64,000 nt of DNA from assembly GCA_002261195.1 (NCBI GenBank), contig MVBO01000074.1, positions 1-64,000 of the forward strand, written 5' to 3'. The DNA is from Bifiguratus adelaidae (taxonomy: Eukaryota; Mucoromycota; Endogonomycetes; Endogonales). The position numbers were made by a program, and so were the translations under genes. The notes beneath the pieces were generated by a model. The model ran no database searches. It saw nothing but the letters and a program-made list of their open reading frames with translations, and was not told the origin of the DNA. Of this stretch, positions 21,830 to 33,116 are shown piece by piece; the stretch's first letter is position 1, and each line of letters starts with the position of its first letter.

Positions 21830-23484
21830 TCAGTAGCCGGTGCCCTGGCCACGGATCACATCCTCAGTAGGAGCATTATCATACAGAATACCTGAGCTAT
21901 ACGGATAGGAGCCAATCAGTGGTGTAGGCGGGGTGTTTAACCAGATATTTTGAATTCTCTTTGCCGAAGCCAAGAACTGCTTCTTGATCTTGGGCCAGGC
22001 ACTGTTAACCAGCTGTCCATCGCGCTTCTTGAACTGCCCATTGACCATAACATGCCTGATATCACTGACATGAGAATGTAAGATTATGGCAGCGACAGGA
22101 TCGAACCATCCCAGCATGTTAGGGGTTTCACCATCAAAAACCACAATATCGGCCTTGGCGCCTACTCGAAGAACTCCAATATCACTGCGTCTCAGAGCCA
22201 AGCCTCCAGCTCTGGTGGCCAACAGAAACGCTTCGTTGACAGACATCGGACTGTTGCGCGCGATCTCCCAATTATCCTGCGCATAACGGTACTGTTGCAG
22301 CCGGGTTTCTTGCAGCCACATGCGAGCTTTGCCTACGATATCCGAGCTGTAAGTGAAATGGGTATCGACCCCGAGCGCTGCCTGGTCCTGAATGAGATGG
22401 CTCCACCGGTGGTCGTGACCATAGTGCATTTCCGATTCGGAGTTAATGGAAACGTATTGGTTAGTTGAACGCAATAGCTCCGCATCTTCAACGCTGAGGT
22501 AGCTGGCATGCGAGAACACGATAGGGATGGATGTGTTCAAGAAGCCGTAATTGTTGACTGCCACAGGGCCGCTTAGGACTGTGGGTTGGAACATTTTGGG
22601 GTTAGCTTATCCTAGTCTTCCCTTACGTTCATCTTGAACACGTGAACTACTTACAGGAAAACGGACCACCTATGTAATGGCTCGTGACGGCGGACACATT
22701 GGCTTCTCTAGAAGGACCATATGTCAGCAAAGATGGTCATAACGCAGACAGAGAAACGTTCAGCGACATACCTTGCCAGCTTAATAACACTCTCTATCTC
22801 CGAGATGTTCCCACTGCCGAAGTAGTCATAAGCAAGTCCGATTTCCACATTACTGCCTTTCCAGGTATCGTCATCACTGATCTGCCGGAACACGTTTACT
22901 TGATCGTCAAAGGTGAATCCGTTGTTTAGCGGATGAATAGCATAACACCAAAAGATCCTGGCTCCACTATCGATCGATGCATTCAGCCCTGCCCATGATG
23001 TCTGTTCTGACCACGTGTGGTGGGCATGGTCCAAAATAGTAGTGACCCCTGAGTCCAACGCCTCATACAGCCCAGCCAATTGACCAAGATAAACATCGCT
23101 CGGGGTGAACACCGAACCAGCCTGGGAGAATTCGCCAAAGCGGAAGAGATATTCGGCCAAGGAAACGTTCGAGCCAAGCGTCTTGAGGGCCGTTTGCCAG
23201 CTATGGCGATGCGTATCCACGAATCCAGGAGAGATGATTTTCCCTTCGGCAGGTATGACCTCTGTGTTTTCGGGAATTGCGACCGCAGTATTGTTACCAA
23301 AGATTGCGGCAATTCGATCCCCTGTGACTAGTACCGAGGCGTTTCGCAGAACCGAGACTGTTTCCGTTGCATCATCAAATGAAATGACAGTACCTTCCTT
23401 GAAGAGGACGGAGGAATTTTGGCGTGCTCCTAAAGCCATGTTTGCCAACAACGCGGCTACGGAAGCCAGAATGAGGTGGCGCAT
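21830..23484 (-). CDS. Secreted amidohydrolase-family protein
   Basis: Three exons (22772-23484, 22655-22707, 21830-22605) join in phase to 513 residues. A signal peptide (MRHLILASVAALLANMALGA) is followed by an amidohydrolase (TatD/ATZ-TRZ-type) barrel: PGFVDTHRHSWQ with the first metal-binding histidine pair, a TTILDHAHHTW strand, FSHASYLS with a later metal histidine, and a C-terminal GAKADIVVFDGETPN, typical of the composite beta-sandwich. Related enzymes deaminate or hydrolyse cyclic amides, and fungi have secreted members of unknown substrate. The second exon is only 53 nt. The gene appears intact and is the first complete gene inward of the interstitial telomere. Confidence 0.85.
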
Positions 23485-25059
23485 CTTCCAAGTTAGTTTC
23501 GGGATTCTTTGAGATTTAAACTTCTTTCTAGTGCACCCCGTGGGGATTCCACGTACACTCGGTCCTTATATATACTAGTCTCTCAGAGGTAAAGAAGAAG
23601 AGATAGATCATGTAGGCAAATAGGAAGAGAGAGATGGTATAACCGCTGACTAATCCAACCGATCATGTATTAGAAAACCGTAGTATCACCAAGTTAGTAT
23701 AACGTTGTATACCAGGTTTTCCGTTGTACAATTAGTCATGTGATATTCTCTTTCTAGGATAACGAACACACTCCGTGGAGAGTGTATCAGCTTTCAACCG
23801 AAACATCGGTGTCACGTAGACCTCGGCATTCTCTAATATGTAGCAACGTGCTTAGGGCAGACGCTTTTTTCTAGCCCTCGGACATCCACGGCATAGAGCC
23901 GTTCAGAAACTTGCCGAACTTTGCGGAACTGCGGACGGGGCGGAAATTGCGGAATACCCTCTCCTCACAGACCAATTAGGAAAGAATGGATCATCTCATA
24001 TGCCCGTTCACATGCTGCCTCCCTGCGTTTCTTAATAAAATATCAGCTGATGTTGGCTGGTGGACCGCAATCCATAACACTCCTATAGATGGACATCAAA
24101 CCAAGGGATCGGTGGATTGTGGACGAGTGTCCCTAATTGACTTTCCCTGCTTCGAAATGTGAGGTCCCGCGGACAGTAGACGGCTGCGTACTATCATTCG
24201 GGAATCTGCCTCCCATGCCAAAATAATTACCCCAGCCAATCCCTAACCTGGACGGATGAGCCAGGAAAGCTTATTTTTTTTTTTTCATTTTCACGCTGTT
24301 CAGTAACGAAAAGCTCTCGAGTGATTGATTGCTACAGTTAACCGCGTAATCAGTAGGCTAATACTCAAGTCAAACTCGCAATCTCAAACCCTCTCCGCTC
24401 CTCCCTACAACTTCAACCCTGGCAATGTTAGCTTCGCTAATTTGCCCTGATTGGAGGTGCCATGATCCGTTTCTCTAATTCTGCGCCGCTATCTGAATGG
24501 GTAGCCACCTGGCTCATAACAAGGAATAAAGGTGTCCGGCAAGCCTTATATGAGACTGTGGTCTCTGATCCCTTACCTCATCTTCACTGTAAATGGTATC
24601 AATGCTGTCGGTGTTGACTTCGAACGTTACTGGGAACAAAATCTGGTTTGTGCATCGTTTGATACATTGCAATTTGAGATTTGAAATTATCGCTACCCGA
24701 TTCTCCTTTGGTAACTACTAAACATCTCGTTCCAGAGATCTGATAGTGATCAACTGCGAGCGAAATGCATGCAAGCAACTTTCTGATCCTAATGAATGAA
24801 ACAACTTCCGAGAATGGATGAGCATGCGAAGAAGTTATTATTATCGGATTCGGCATGGTGGGGATTTTTTGTATCAGTGTTTCCACCATTGCAGCCACCT
24901 ACGAAGTGGATTGCTACAAGCCAGTCGCCGGACAAATAATGGTCATTTGCACTGTGGTCTCTCACTGGATTACCACATCCGACATTAGAACCTTCAGGCG
25001 ATGGCCAGTTAAAACTGCCAATAGCAATAATACAAATACGAGGAATTCAAACAACCGGC
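23485..25059. other. Long intergenic stretch with promoter elements
   Basis: A TATATATAAG-like element at about 23566-23575 (minus strand sense) lies some 85 bp before the amidohydrolase ATG. A run of 12 T occurs at about 24274-24285. No gene recognised in the remaining 1.4 kb. Confidence 0.5.
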
Positions 25060-25713
25060 GGATAATAGAACTTAACTGGATTCATTTTCTTCGCAACAGA
25101 TTGGAGTTTAAGCTTGGTTGCCCAAAAGCTAGCCACTTCCTCTGGAAGGTCGTTGTAAAACAAGTCCTTTGGGTTGTTTATCGAGACAAAACCATCTGCC
25201 ACCGCCGTGAACAGGTCACTCTAAATTAGTAACAGATATCAGCTGCCAATCGAAGAATGCAATAAAATAACCATCAAATACGGCAACTCACAACATCGCT
25301 CACTTGGTTTGGGTCATCACGGTTACTTTTCATGATGCTCTCACCTTCACGCATCATGTTTCCTGTTAAGTAGACGACATGTACAACGCCTTTACCATTG
25401 TCTCCCTTTATAATTGCGCGTTCATTCTTCGCCAAACCTCCGACGGCTTCGGCTCCTACCACAGCACCATAAGAAAGCATGACCAGTACACAGTCGTGGC
25501 CTCCATCTTCAGTCACTTCCAGAACCGCTTTGCGAACTACGCTGATACCTTCGTTTTTGAGTTCTTATGAGCAATAGGAGCACCAGAGGATGTCCGGCCC
25601 ACAGAAAGTACATTGGCGTACCCGGCTTTCTTCAATAGTGAAACTTGCTCATCGAAACTTTCTGGGCCATGCCAAGCACCATGAACGAAAATGATTGCCG
25701 GACGGTGGTCCAT
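25060..25713 (-). pseudogene. Alpha/beta hydrolase (methylesterase-like), frameshifted and 3'-truncated
   Basis: From the ATG at 25713 the protein starts PAIIFVHGAWHGPESF, the oxyanion-hole strand of AB-hydrolases close to plant and fungal esterase-like proteins. It continues after a frame change near 25555-25565 with CVLVMLSYGAVVGAEAVGGL, the nucleophile elbow (normally HSYG with Ser as nucleophile, here LSYG). An intron (about 25225-25280) leads to a lid-like segment with NDLPEEVASFWATKL, and the frame ends soon after. The C-terminal part with the catalytic acid and histidine is missing. Confidence 0.6.
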
Positions 25714-27039
25714 GGCGGTTCAACTGACGGCTATAGCTATTCAAGTTTGGTTGGGGACGCTTATAAGACATTCATCCTCTACTCGGCTGAGTTTGTGACT
25801 TTGGATTGTTCAACGAGCTGACGGACTGTTCCAGTTATTATGAACACCGAAAAGCATTGTCTGACTCGCGAAAGGCCAAAACCCTCGACGAACGAGGAGT
25901 TACAATGGTCCGAACAGCACCCTAACCTTAAGAAAAGCGTCCGACTGCCTTTATCAGCAGTAGCCAACTGCCTCATTTGGACGAGGGCTTTTTTGCGTGG
26001 ATGATTGGTGCAATAAAATCTTCATATAGCAGGTAGACTGCTGGGTTTAGGGACAATACCAAGAGTGCCCAGATCAGACGTGACGAATTATGGGGAAGAA
26101 TACAGGAATCGCCCCAGGAAAGTACGTTGCTCAATGACGTTCAAGCAAAAAATATGCACACCAGTAGCAACATCATTTCGCCAACCTTCACCTAGGGGGG
26201 GATGCCATATCTTATATAGGACATTGAAATGCTTGTGAACGAGTTCTCAGTGGAGCGTGAATCGTATACGGCGCCTCTTCGTGAGCAAAGCTCTTGAGCG
26301 ATGGCTACATCACTAAGCGTTAAGGCATTACGACTTTGATCACGCCTGTGTACTTTATAATGATCCAATCGCTTGTTCCCATTCGAAAGCGGGAAATGAG
26401 CCCAAGTTCTCATCCCCAGCGTGCAAAACAAGTTATAGGATCTCCTCAGCTAACCAAATGGATATTGCCCATGACATGAAAAGGGCAATGAGTGAAAACG
26501 CTAAAGACCACGGTGAATACGTAGCACAGCTAAATTGGGCGGGATGGGTAGGTAATTCCCATCACCGCTGGTTCTTCCTCATAGCGATAACTTTGTTACC
26601 AAGACAACCACACCAACCATTGAAGTAACAATAATGGGTTCGTTTTCTGGTACTGAATCCGTTGTCAAGATTGCATTGAGTTATCCTTGGAGCTTTATAA
26701 AATTCGATGGCTTGCCTCATCTAAACACACTGTCCTTCGTGGGAACACATCCCCACGAAGGTGTGTTACATGCGCGGATTTGTCGTCTCATTGGGCTTTT
26801 AAGGCTTAGCGCCAATCTCCGAATCTATGCTAAAATGTCAGGCCGACGACGATGCTAAGTGTAATATTTACGGCGCCTAGTTTAGGGATGGATTCCGCGA
26901 CTCAAAAATTGACGGATGTATTCACGATGCACAGGATCAGATTACGCTGACGTTTCATTCGCGTGCCCAAGTAGACTGACAAGGATAATGCCAAAATTAT
27001 GTTTATTGCAGGCTACAGAGGCCTTGTCTTTCTATCTAT
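25714..27039. other. Intergenic stretch, no gene recognised
   Basis: Open frames up to about 75 codons occur on both strands; none shows a known domain or likely splice partners. Confidence 0.45.
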
Positions 27040-27744
27040 TTAACCTTCCATTTTGCGAATAGCGGCATCGTCCGATCTCAAATCGGCATCATTGAAATCC
27101 TGCGACATGGGAAGCTCTATATGTACATTGGTCATGATGGCGCCTGAGATTTTGGCCATTGCTGCCTCCACAGCCAACACATGGCCACCTTTTGTCCGGT
27201 CGTTTGAAATGAAATGCAGGTGATGTCCAGCCACAGATATGCCTTGCCAGGATGCTGGTGTATAAAATCCTACAATCGTACCTTGCACATCCTTAAATTC
27301 GTAAAAAGTTTGCTTGTGGCCGAGCTCAGAGAGCGACTGACCTTTGTAATCTTGTCCAGCAACCGAACGAACCTTTAGAAACTTGAAATGCGCGTCGATT
27401 CGATAGGCTGCAAAAAGATTAGCGGTATGGGGTAGCTGATCTGCAATGATACTGGCAACAGCGTCCTTTGAGTCTATGGCTTGATTCACACTAAACGAAG
27501 GATCCAAAGAAACGGCCATAGCAAAAGGGATTTCATCCTCTGGATCAGCTCTGCGAACGGTACCGTCGGCTTTAAATTGATACACGGTGTCGTCCAAGAG
27601 CACGAGTTCACCGTTCATGCGAACAAATGTCCCAAGGCCTTGGTTGCCAACCTTGGTTAGTTTGGAGGCAGGGATTCCGCCCTCTGACACACCAGACATG
27701 AGTGCATTCAGGATCGAGTACTGATACAGTTCATTTGTCAGCAT
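27040..27744 (-). CDS. budA: Alpha-acetolactate decarboxylase
   Basis: A 234-residue uninterrupted frame matches bacterial BudA/AlsD along its whole length. It begins NELYQYSILNALMSGVSEGG, then GLGTFVRMNGELVLLDD, and has the zinc-binding cluster GHHLHFISNDRTKGGHVL (His-x-His and a third His eleven residues later). The enzyme converts acetolactate to acetoin. I chose the ATG at 27744 because bacterial proteins start close to it; the frame is open further upstream only from a GTG. The intronless form, compact length and bacterial distribution of the family suggest horizontal acquisition, possibly old, since a few other fungi also have it. It may act in acetoin or diacetyl formation or in relieving acetolactate build-up. 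No partner genes adjoin it. Confidence 0.88.
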   Translation of the reverse strand: MLTNELYQYSILNALMSGVSEGGIPASKLTKVGNQGLGTFVRMNGELVLLDDTVYQFKADGTVRRADPEDEIPFAMAVSLDPSFSVNQAIDSKDAVASIIADQLPHTANLFAAYRIDAHFKFLKVRSVAGQDYKGQSLSELGHKQTFYEFKDVQGTIVGFYTPASWQGISVAGHHLHFISNDRTKGGHVLAVEAAMAKISGAIMTNVHIELPMSQDFNDADLRSDDAAIRKMEG

Positions 27745-28286
27745 GGCGAGCCCTTGCAGTCCACAACTGAATGTCACCGCTTGACAGGAATCGCAAAGAC
27801 TATAGAACAAGCGGATCACCCAAAGTCACCGCGAGGACTTGCAGAATTCCGATGCCAAGATATCCATTGCAGACGGATTTGGCGATGCATTCGAACAAGT
27901 TCGCGAGCATGATTACAAGAACGCATCCTGAACACATGAACGTGTTCTGTTCGATAATTCAAACAGGCATTCGGACAACAGCTTCCGCCATGATCACATT
28001 GTACACAGCCTCCCTTAACTCATCATTGAGCATGGAGATCAATGCATTGCATCAGCACGACATGTCCAAAATCTGAGGACATCATCTCAGGGAGACCATC
28101 CCTGAACAATTGGGCTACCGCAAGTTCCTGCTCCGGCGTGCACGTCCTTGGGACGGAGCTCATTTCCCTTTTGGGACGTTGCACGAGATATTTGCTTCTC
28201 ATTTTCCTGGGCCCAACAGACCTGCACTTCCAACCTAGCGCACAAGAGACACTCGGACGCTCTGGAGTGATCACGTCAGGCGGGCC
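27745..28286. other. Spacer with partial minus-strand coding-like frames
   Basis: On the minus strand, one frame near 28023-28150 (PEQELAVAQLFRDGLPEMM) and a hydrophobic one near 27830-27930 look protein-like but do not join into a recognisable gene. They may be remnants of a broken gene upstream of the decarboxylase. Confidence 0.35.
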
Positions 28287-29987
28287 ATGGTTGCGCTCTT
28301 GACCCCAAATAGCCTTCCTTTGCCAGCGCAATTTCGGCATCTTCGTGGACGTGTGTCTAGTCGCCGGCTTGTCTGTTACATTCTCGTCATATTTGTGCTC
28401 GTTTATTCACTCTCCCGCACATGGACATTATTTACCACCTCTCCACTGGCTGATGTTGCGCGGATGAGGCAGGCAGAGGTCCCTCCGGACAATGGACCAG
28501 ACCACAATCTCGTCCAACTGTCACCGACACTGCCACGTTTGAACGCAAATGATGCAACGCAAAAGGCTCAAGAGATTGATCGCCAGTATTGCGGTCAGAC
28601 GCCCTGCAGATTTTTGGTTCCCGTAGGCATCACCGAACAAGGTAAGTCTAGGGCCGCCATTCAGCGATATGCACCACACATCACCAACTCACCTCACCGC
28701 ACAGAGTCCAAGGCGCAGATGCATTTTCGACAGCTTGCCTTTCTCTCCAAACCTCTTCGACGAACCATCGTGTTGCCCAATGTTTCGAATTCACGGCTGG
28801 GCATATGTAAGGAACATCCATTCTCATTTTATTACAGCGACGCCTGGATGGAACAATTTTCTCCAAAATACTTTGATTACATCACGATGGCCGACTTTGT
28901 CCGTTGGTTGGAGGAACGCAATGCCGTAGAAAGCGCGCCGAAACCTTCCTCCCAGGACTTTTTTATCCTTGCCAATGCCAATAATACCTTTTTGGATCAA
29001 AACGACTCGTGCTTGGCCCACCTGACCGATCCAAGTGGACGACCACCCATTTACACAGAAATCGTAGATCCCGAAAACGTCGCTCGGCGGAAACGGAACG
29101 TCACTGAACATATGCTGGAAGTCCTTGGCAGTCGCTACAATAAGTTTGGTGAAGCCATCAGTCTTGGCGGGGGATCTGACACTGATGACACTGAAGTGGT
29201 CAATGTATTTTACGATCGACGGTAGGTGGTGCAAGGGTGCCTGAACATCTGCTCATCCATTCATTTTAGCTTCCCATTCATCGACAATGAAGATTCTTTG
29301 GTCCCGATAGCGTATAGTTCCAAGTGGCACAACATTGCAGACACATTGGCCAATCAACTCTACCCATTCATCGCTGTTCATTGGCGAATGGAACGGCTCG
29401 ATCCCTTATCCAATCTGGTTCCATGTGCTGTATCGCTCGTGAGAGCGATTGACGAGATTGTGCAAGACCAGGCCCGAAATCCATATTACCCGCAAATTCC
29501 CAACATTTTCCTCCTCACCGATTATCCTCATTTGCTTGATCAAGGCGATACGACCGAATCGCAATCGTTCAAAAAGTCTGAAATTTTTCAACAACATCAC
29601 GACGCCATTCACTATCTCTACACGCATTATCCCTTGCATCTCACCACCTTTGAATCGCCTTCCACACCACCCATACCTCACGACAAATTGCCCGCCAATT
29701 GGACCGTCATTCCAGTCAGCCACTACCCGGACGTACCTGATGATGCCAGTACGCTCGGTATCGTAGACAAGTTGGTCGCTATGAACGCCAATTGGTTCAT
29801 TGCAGGAGAAGCCCAAGTATGCGGAAAACGCAGCAGCTTCACCACGCGCATCATCGACGAGAGAGAACAAATATACCAACAAGACGAGTCCGACAAGGAC
29901 ATTGAAACCTCGACACAAATCATGAATGTGGTGGACTATTTCTCAATTGTCGGTGACGAGGACATGATGTTGGACGATGGTGAATAA
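28287..29987 (+). CDS. Type II membrane protein, O-fucosyltransferase-like
   Basis: Three exons (28287-28641, 28705-29221, 29270-29987) give about 530 residues. A short basic N-terminus is followed by one transmembrane helix (LVCYILVIFVLVYSLSRTW), the layout of a Golgi glycosyltransferase. The lumenal part has CGQTPCRFLVP, a TIVLPNV strand typical of the first half of GDP-fucose transferases, and FIAVHWRMERLDP, resembling the nucleotide-sugar HxR motif of POFUT-type enzymes. The C-terminus is acidic. Acceptor and donor are not determined. The gene heads a same-strand series with ZCCHC9, VTC1 and CCS. Confidence 0.68.
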
Positions 29988-30159
29988 TCTATAGACAATA
30001 ATGTCTTGTTTATAAATCATCATGCATCTACTCATTCAAACGAAATATTGTCCTTCGTGCATCCCGCCGTTCAAAAAGCCCTCCACATATGGAAAGTCGT
30101 GTGTGTCCTCGAATTTTTTTTCGTTCACAGTCTTTACACACCTCATTCACACTATTGTC

Positions 30160-30938
30160 ATGACACGGTACACCAAGCTCGAACGAAAGCGGCACGTAGA
30201 AGCCGGCACATGGACGGTCAAACCACTAGAACCCTCAAAACCTGAGCCCGCCACCATCCCCTCAACACCCTCCGAGAGTCCCAACAAGCGAAAGCACCAA
30301 GAACCTCACAAAAAGTCCAAAAAGCCAAAACACGCCAAAGGCAACGTAGACAAGGAGAATAGCGATGACAATAAGTCTTCCCCGTCCGCGGTAAAAAGGA
30401 GTGAGTCACGGCGACAACGACGCATCAAGGATCGACAGAGCAACATGGTACGTCACATCATCCAATTCCTCCACCTCTTCACTCATCCACCTTGTAGGTC
30501 TGCTTTTCATGTCGCAAGGCAGGACATAGTGTCAAGGATTGTCCGGAATCACAAGAAAATGCGGGCATATGTTACAATTGCGGTTCGCTAGAACACAGTC
30601 TCAAGGAGTGCCGGAAACAAAGCAAGTCTGGAAATCGCTTTGAATACGCCAAATGCTTCGTCTGCAACAAGATGGGTCACTTATCCTCACAATGCCCTCA
30701 AAATGAACGTGGACTCTATCCACAAGGCGGAAGTTGTCGATTCTGCGGCAAGGTGGATCATTTAGCCAAGGATTGCAACGCTACAAAAGACGACATTGGC
30801 GTAGACAGTCTAGGGACCATCAGCCTAGAACAAGGCGCTGATGATGACGATTACCACATCTTTGTCAAGGAGAAGCAAAAGGTGCAAGGTGTGACATCCA
30901 AGAGGTCGATGCCAGCCAAGAAAATTGTGACTTTTTAA
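30160..30938 (+). CDS. ZCCHC9: CCHC zinc-knuckle protein, ZCCHC9-like
   Basis: Two exons (30160-30447 and 30498-30938). The N-terminal 95 residues are a basic, lysine-rich low-complexity region typical of nucleolar proteins. Four CCHC knuckles follow: CFSCRKAGHSVKDC, CYNCGSLEHSLKEC, CFVCNKMGHLSSQC and CRFCGKVDHLAKDC, with the spacer GLYPQGGSC that is diagnostic for the ZCCHC9 family. Such proteins bind RNA and are associated with the nucleolus. The C-terminus is acidic then basic. The ATG at 30160 is the first in frame after the preceding gene's terminator region. Confidence 0.92.
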
Positions 30939-31072
30939 TGAAAAATGCTCGCATCTGATTGGTCCGAGTGCACACACATGCATCCCATGCATTCCTGCTG
31001 TTTTTCCCTTTGCTTTTTGCCCTTACAGTCTGCGCACTCCAGTACTCAAGTGGAGCCCTCCTGCTTGACAAC

Positions 31073-31602
31073 ATGTCGACACAGCCTCTGATGGGCGGTG
31101 CGCAAAGGCGGATCGCCATCCCTGTGCGAGTGGAACCCAAAGTATTCTTTGCGAATGAGCGAACCTTTCTCTCATGGCTCAACTTTTCGATTCTCCTTGG
31201 TGGGCTGGCCGTAGGATTGATGAACTTTGGTGATAAGGTCGGACGAATCTCTGGTGGTATATTCACTTTTGTAGCACTAAGTGCCATGATGTACGCTCTG
31301 ATTACGTTTCATTGGAGAGCACGCAAGATTCGGAATCGGGAAGCTGGACCTTACGATGATCGATTCGGTCCGACAGTCTTGTGCATGTTTATGCTTGCTG
31401 CAGTGGTGGTCAATTTTTACCGTAAGTGTTTCCGCAGATGGGATGTATGAATTAGGATGTGCACCAGAAAGAGAGGGAGTGAGCTCTACCTGCGTCATGC
31501 TGTATATCCCAGCGCTTGTCTTGTCATGGATCTAACAATGTGTGCTTTCCACTTCCAGTCCGCCTTTCCAACCCACCAAAAAAAGCAGGGAGCATGAGGT
31601 GA
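31073..31602 (+). CDS. VTC1: Vacuolar transporter chaperone subunit 1
   Basis: Two exons (31073-31421 and 31559-31602) encode about 130 residues. The sequence is VTC1 almost end to end: [20 protein letters not shown], then three membrane helices (the DUF202 fold) with [15 protein letters not shown] and [13 protein letters not shown], then [16 protein letters not shown]1 is the small membrane subunit of the VTC complex, which makes polyphosphate from ATP and moves it into the vacuole. The last exon adds only a short basic tail and is called from splice sites; its end is less certain than the rest. Confidence 0.93.
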
Positions 31603-31997
31603 CATTTGCCTTTGATTCACACACCACATTTCTCACCACAAATAACAAACCCATCCGCCTCGTCCCCCTCTCTCTCTCACACACACGTCCTTCAAGTGCA
31701 TTGCACCGCTTTGTTGTCCATGCCATCCTCCTGTATACTGCGTTTGTTAGACGCTATTTGCCTCGTGTAACTAACTTTATGTCTCTGGCAATTCTACCTC
31801 GCATCGTAGCGCTTGTTCTTAGGGTTTCCTCTTTTTGAGTTCCACATGCTGTACCAACCAGCGCTCTTTACACCACTTAAATGTCTCCAATGTATCCCAA
31901 GGCATGCACACTCTTCCGCAAAAGCACCTTTCCAGCAAATGACCAAATTAAGCAAGAGCTTTAGTCAGCTTTGCGTTCTCTCTCCCTTTCTCTCTTA

Positions 31998-33033
31998 ATG
32001 ACCATGACGCAAGATACGCCCTTCAAGGTACGTATCGTGGATAGCGAGGCAAAGAGCTTTGTTTATAGCTCTTGCCCGATCTATATGCATCGACTGGAGG
32101 CATTGGACTGACAGAGTTCATTCTGACTTGCTAGACCGAGTTTGCGGTCAGCATGTCGTGCGACTCGTGCGTGCAGGATGTGAGCAAGGTCCTTCAAGGC
32201 CTCCCAGGTACGTTGCTTGCTCACATATGACAGCAAAGCTTACCCTTTGCCTTTGTTGTTACCGTCACTTGTAGAAGTGCAACGCTTTGATATCGACCTT
32301 GACCAACAACGCGTAGTGGTGGAAGGAACGGGTAAATAGGCACAAGGTAGTGGGAAGAGGCACCCATACTTATGTTTGATCTAGCACCACCGTCTCGTCT
32401 CTCGAGACTGCTCAAGGATACAGGCCGAACGGTTATTGTTCGTGGTCAAGGCGTGGTCAACGGTACGCACGCCGGTGCGGCTGTTTGTATCTTTGACATG
32501 TACAGTCATCCGGCCGGTACACCGAAACCGAAACGAGAACCCAAGGGTCTAGCACGTTTAGTTCAGATTGACAACCAAACTTGCTTGATCGATATCACCG
32601 TGGAAGGACTTTCACCCGGCAAGCACGGAATTGCGATTCATGAATGTGGCGATATCTCGAATGGATGTGAGAGCACGGGAGGACATTACAATCCGACAGA
32701 GGTAGACCACGGCGACATGGAAAAGGGCCATGTCGGTGACTTGGGAAATGTTGAGGTAGACAAGGACGGATGGGGTGATCTCGTCCTCGAATCAAATCGC
32801 ATCAAGGTATGGGATATCATTGGACGATCCATGGTCGTAGCCGCCGGTGCAGAGGACGGTGGAAAATCAAGCGCACCCGAGAGCAAAATCAATGGTAATA
32901 GTGGTCCGGGTATCTTGGCAGGCATCGTGGCACGAAGGCTGGTGCTTTTGAAAACCCAAAAACCTTCTGTGCTTGCTCGGGCCAAACCTTGTGGGAGGAA
33001 GCTAGAATTGCTGGAAGCGGTGGTAAATTGTAA
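31998..33033 (+). CDS. CCS1: Copper chaperone for superoxide dismutase, with one frame break
   Basis: Four exons (31998-32027, 32135-32207, 32275-32331, 32385-33033) join in phase. Domain I carries the copper-binding MSCDSC motif; domain II is SOD1-like with GKHGIAIHECGDISNGCEST and HVGDLGNVEVDKDG; the end shows SGPGILAGIVAR. The C-terminal CxC motif needed to hand copper to SOD1 (CACSG, followed by TLWEEA) is present but only in the next frame. A single base is missing near 32933-32937, where homologs read RSAG. As written, the frame runs on into an unrelated tail and ends at about 33067. Because the gene is otherwise perfect and essential-like, an assembly deletion is as likely as a real mutation. 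Confidence 0.88.
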
Positions 33034-33116
33034 CATTGTTCCGGTGCACTGTATACTACATGATTGACCCTCATTATCTGTTTTTGCCTATTTTGTTTCA
33101 ACCCTGTTGCCCACTA

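Noticed and set aside
26634..26858. 74-codon frame beginning with ATG
   Set aside because: Too short, no family, no promoter or exon continuation; left as intergenic.
29406..29918. 170-codon minus-strand frame
   Set aside because: Shadow of the fucosyltransferase-like gene; its valine/leucine-rich sequence reflects the opposite-strand codons.
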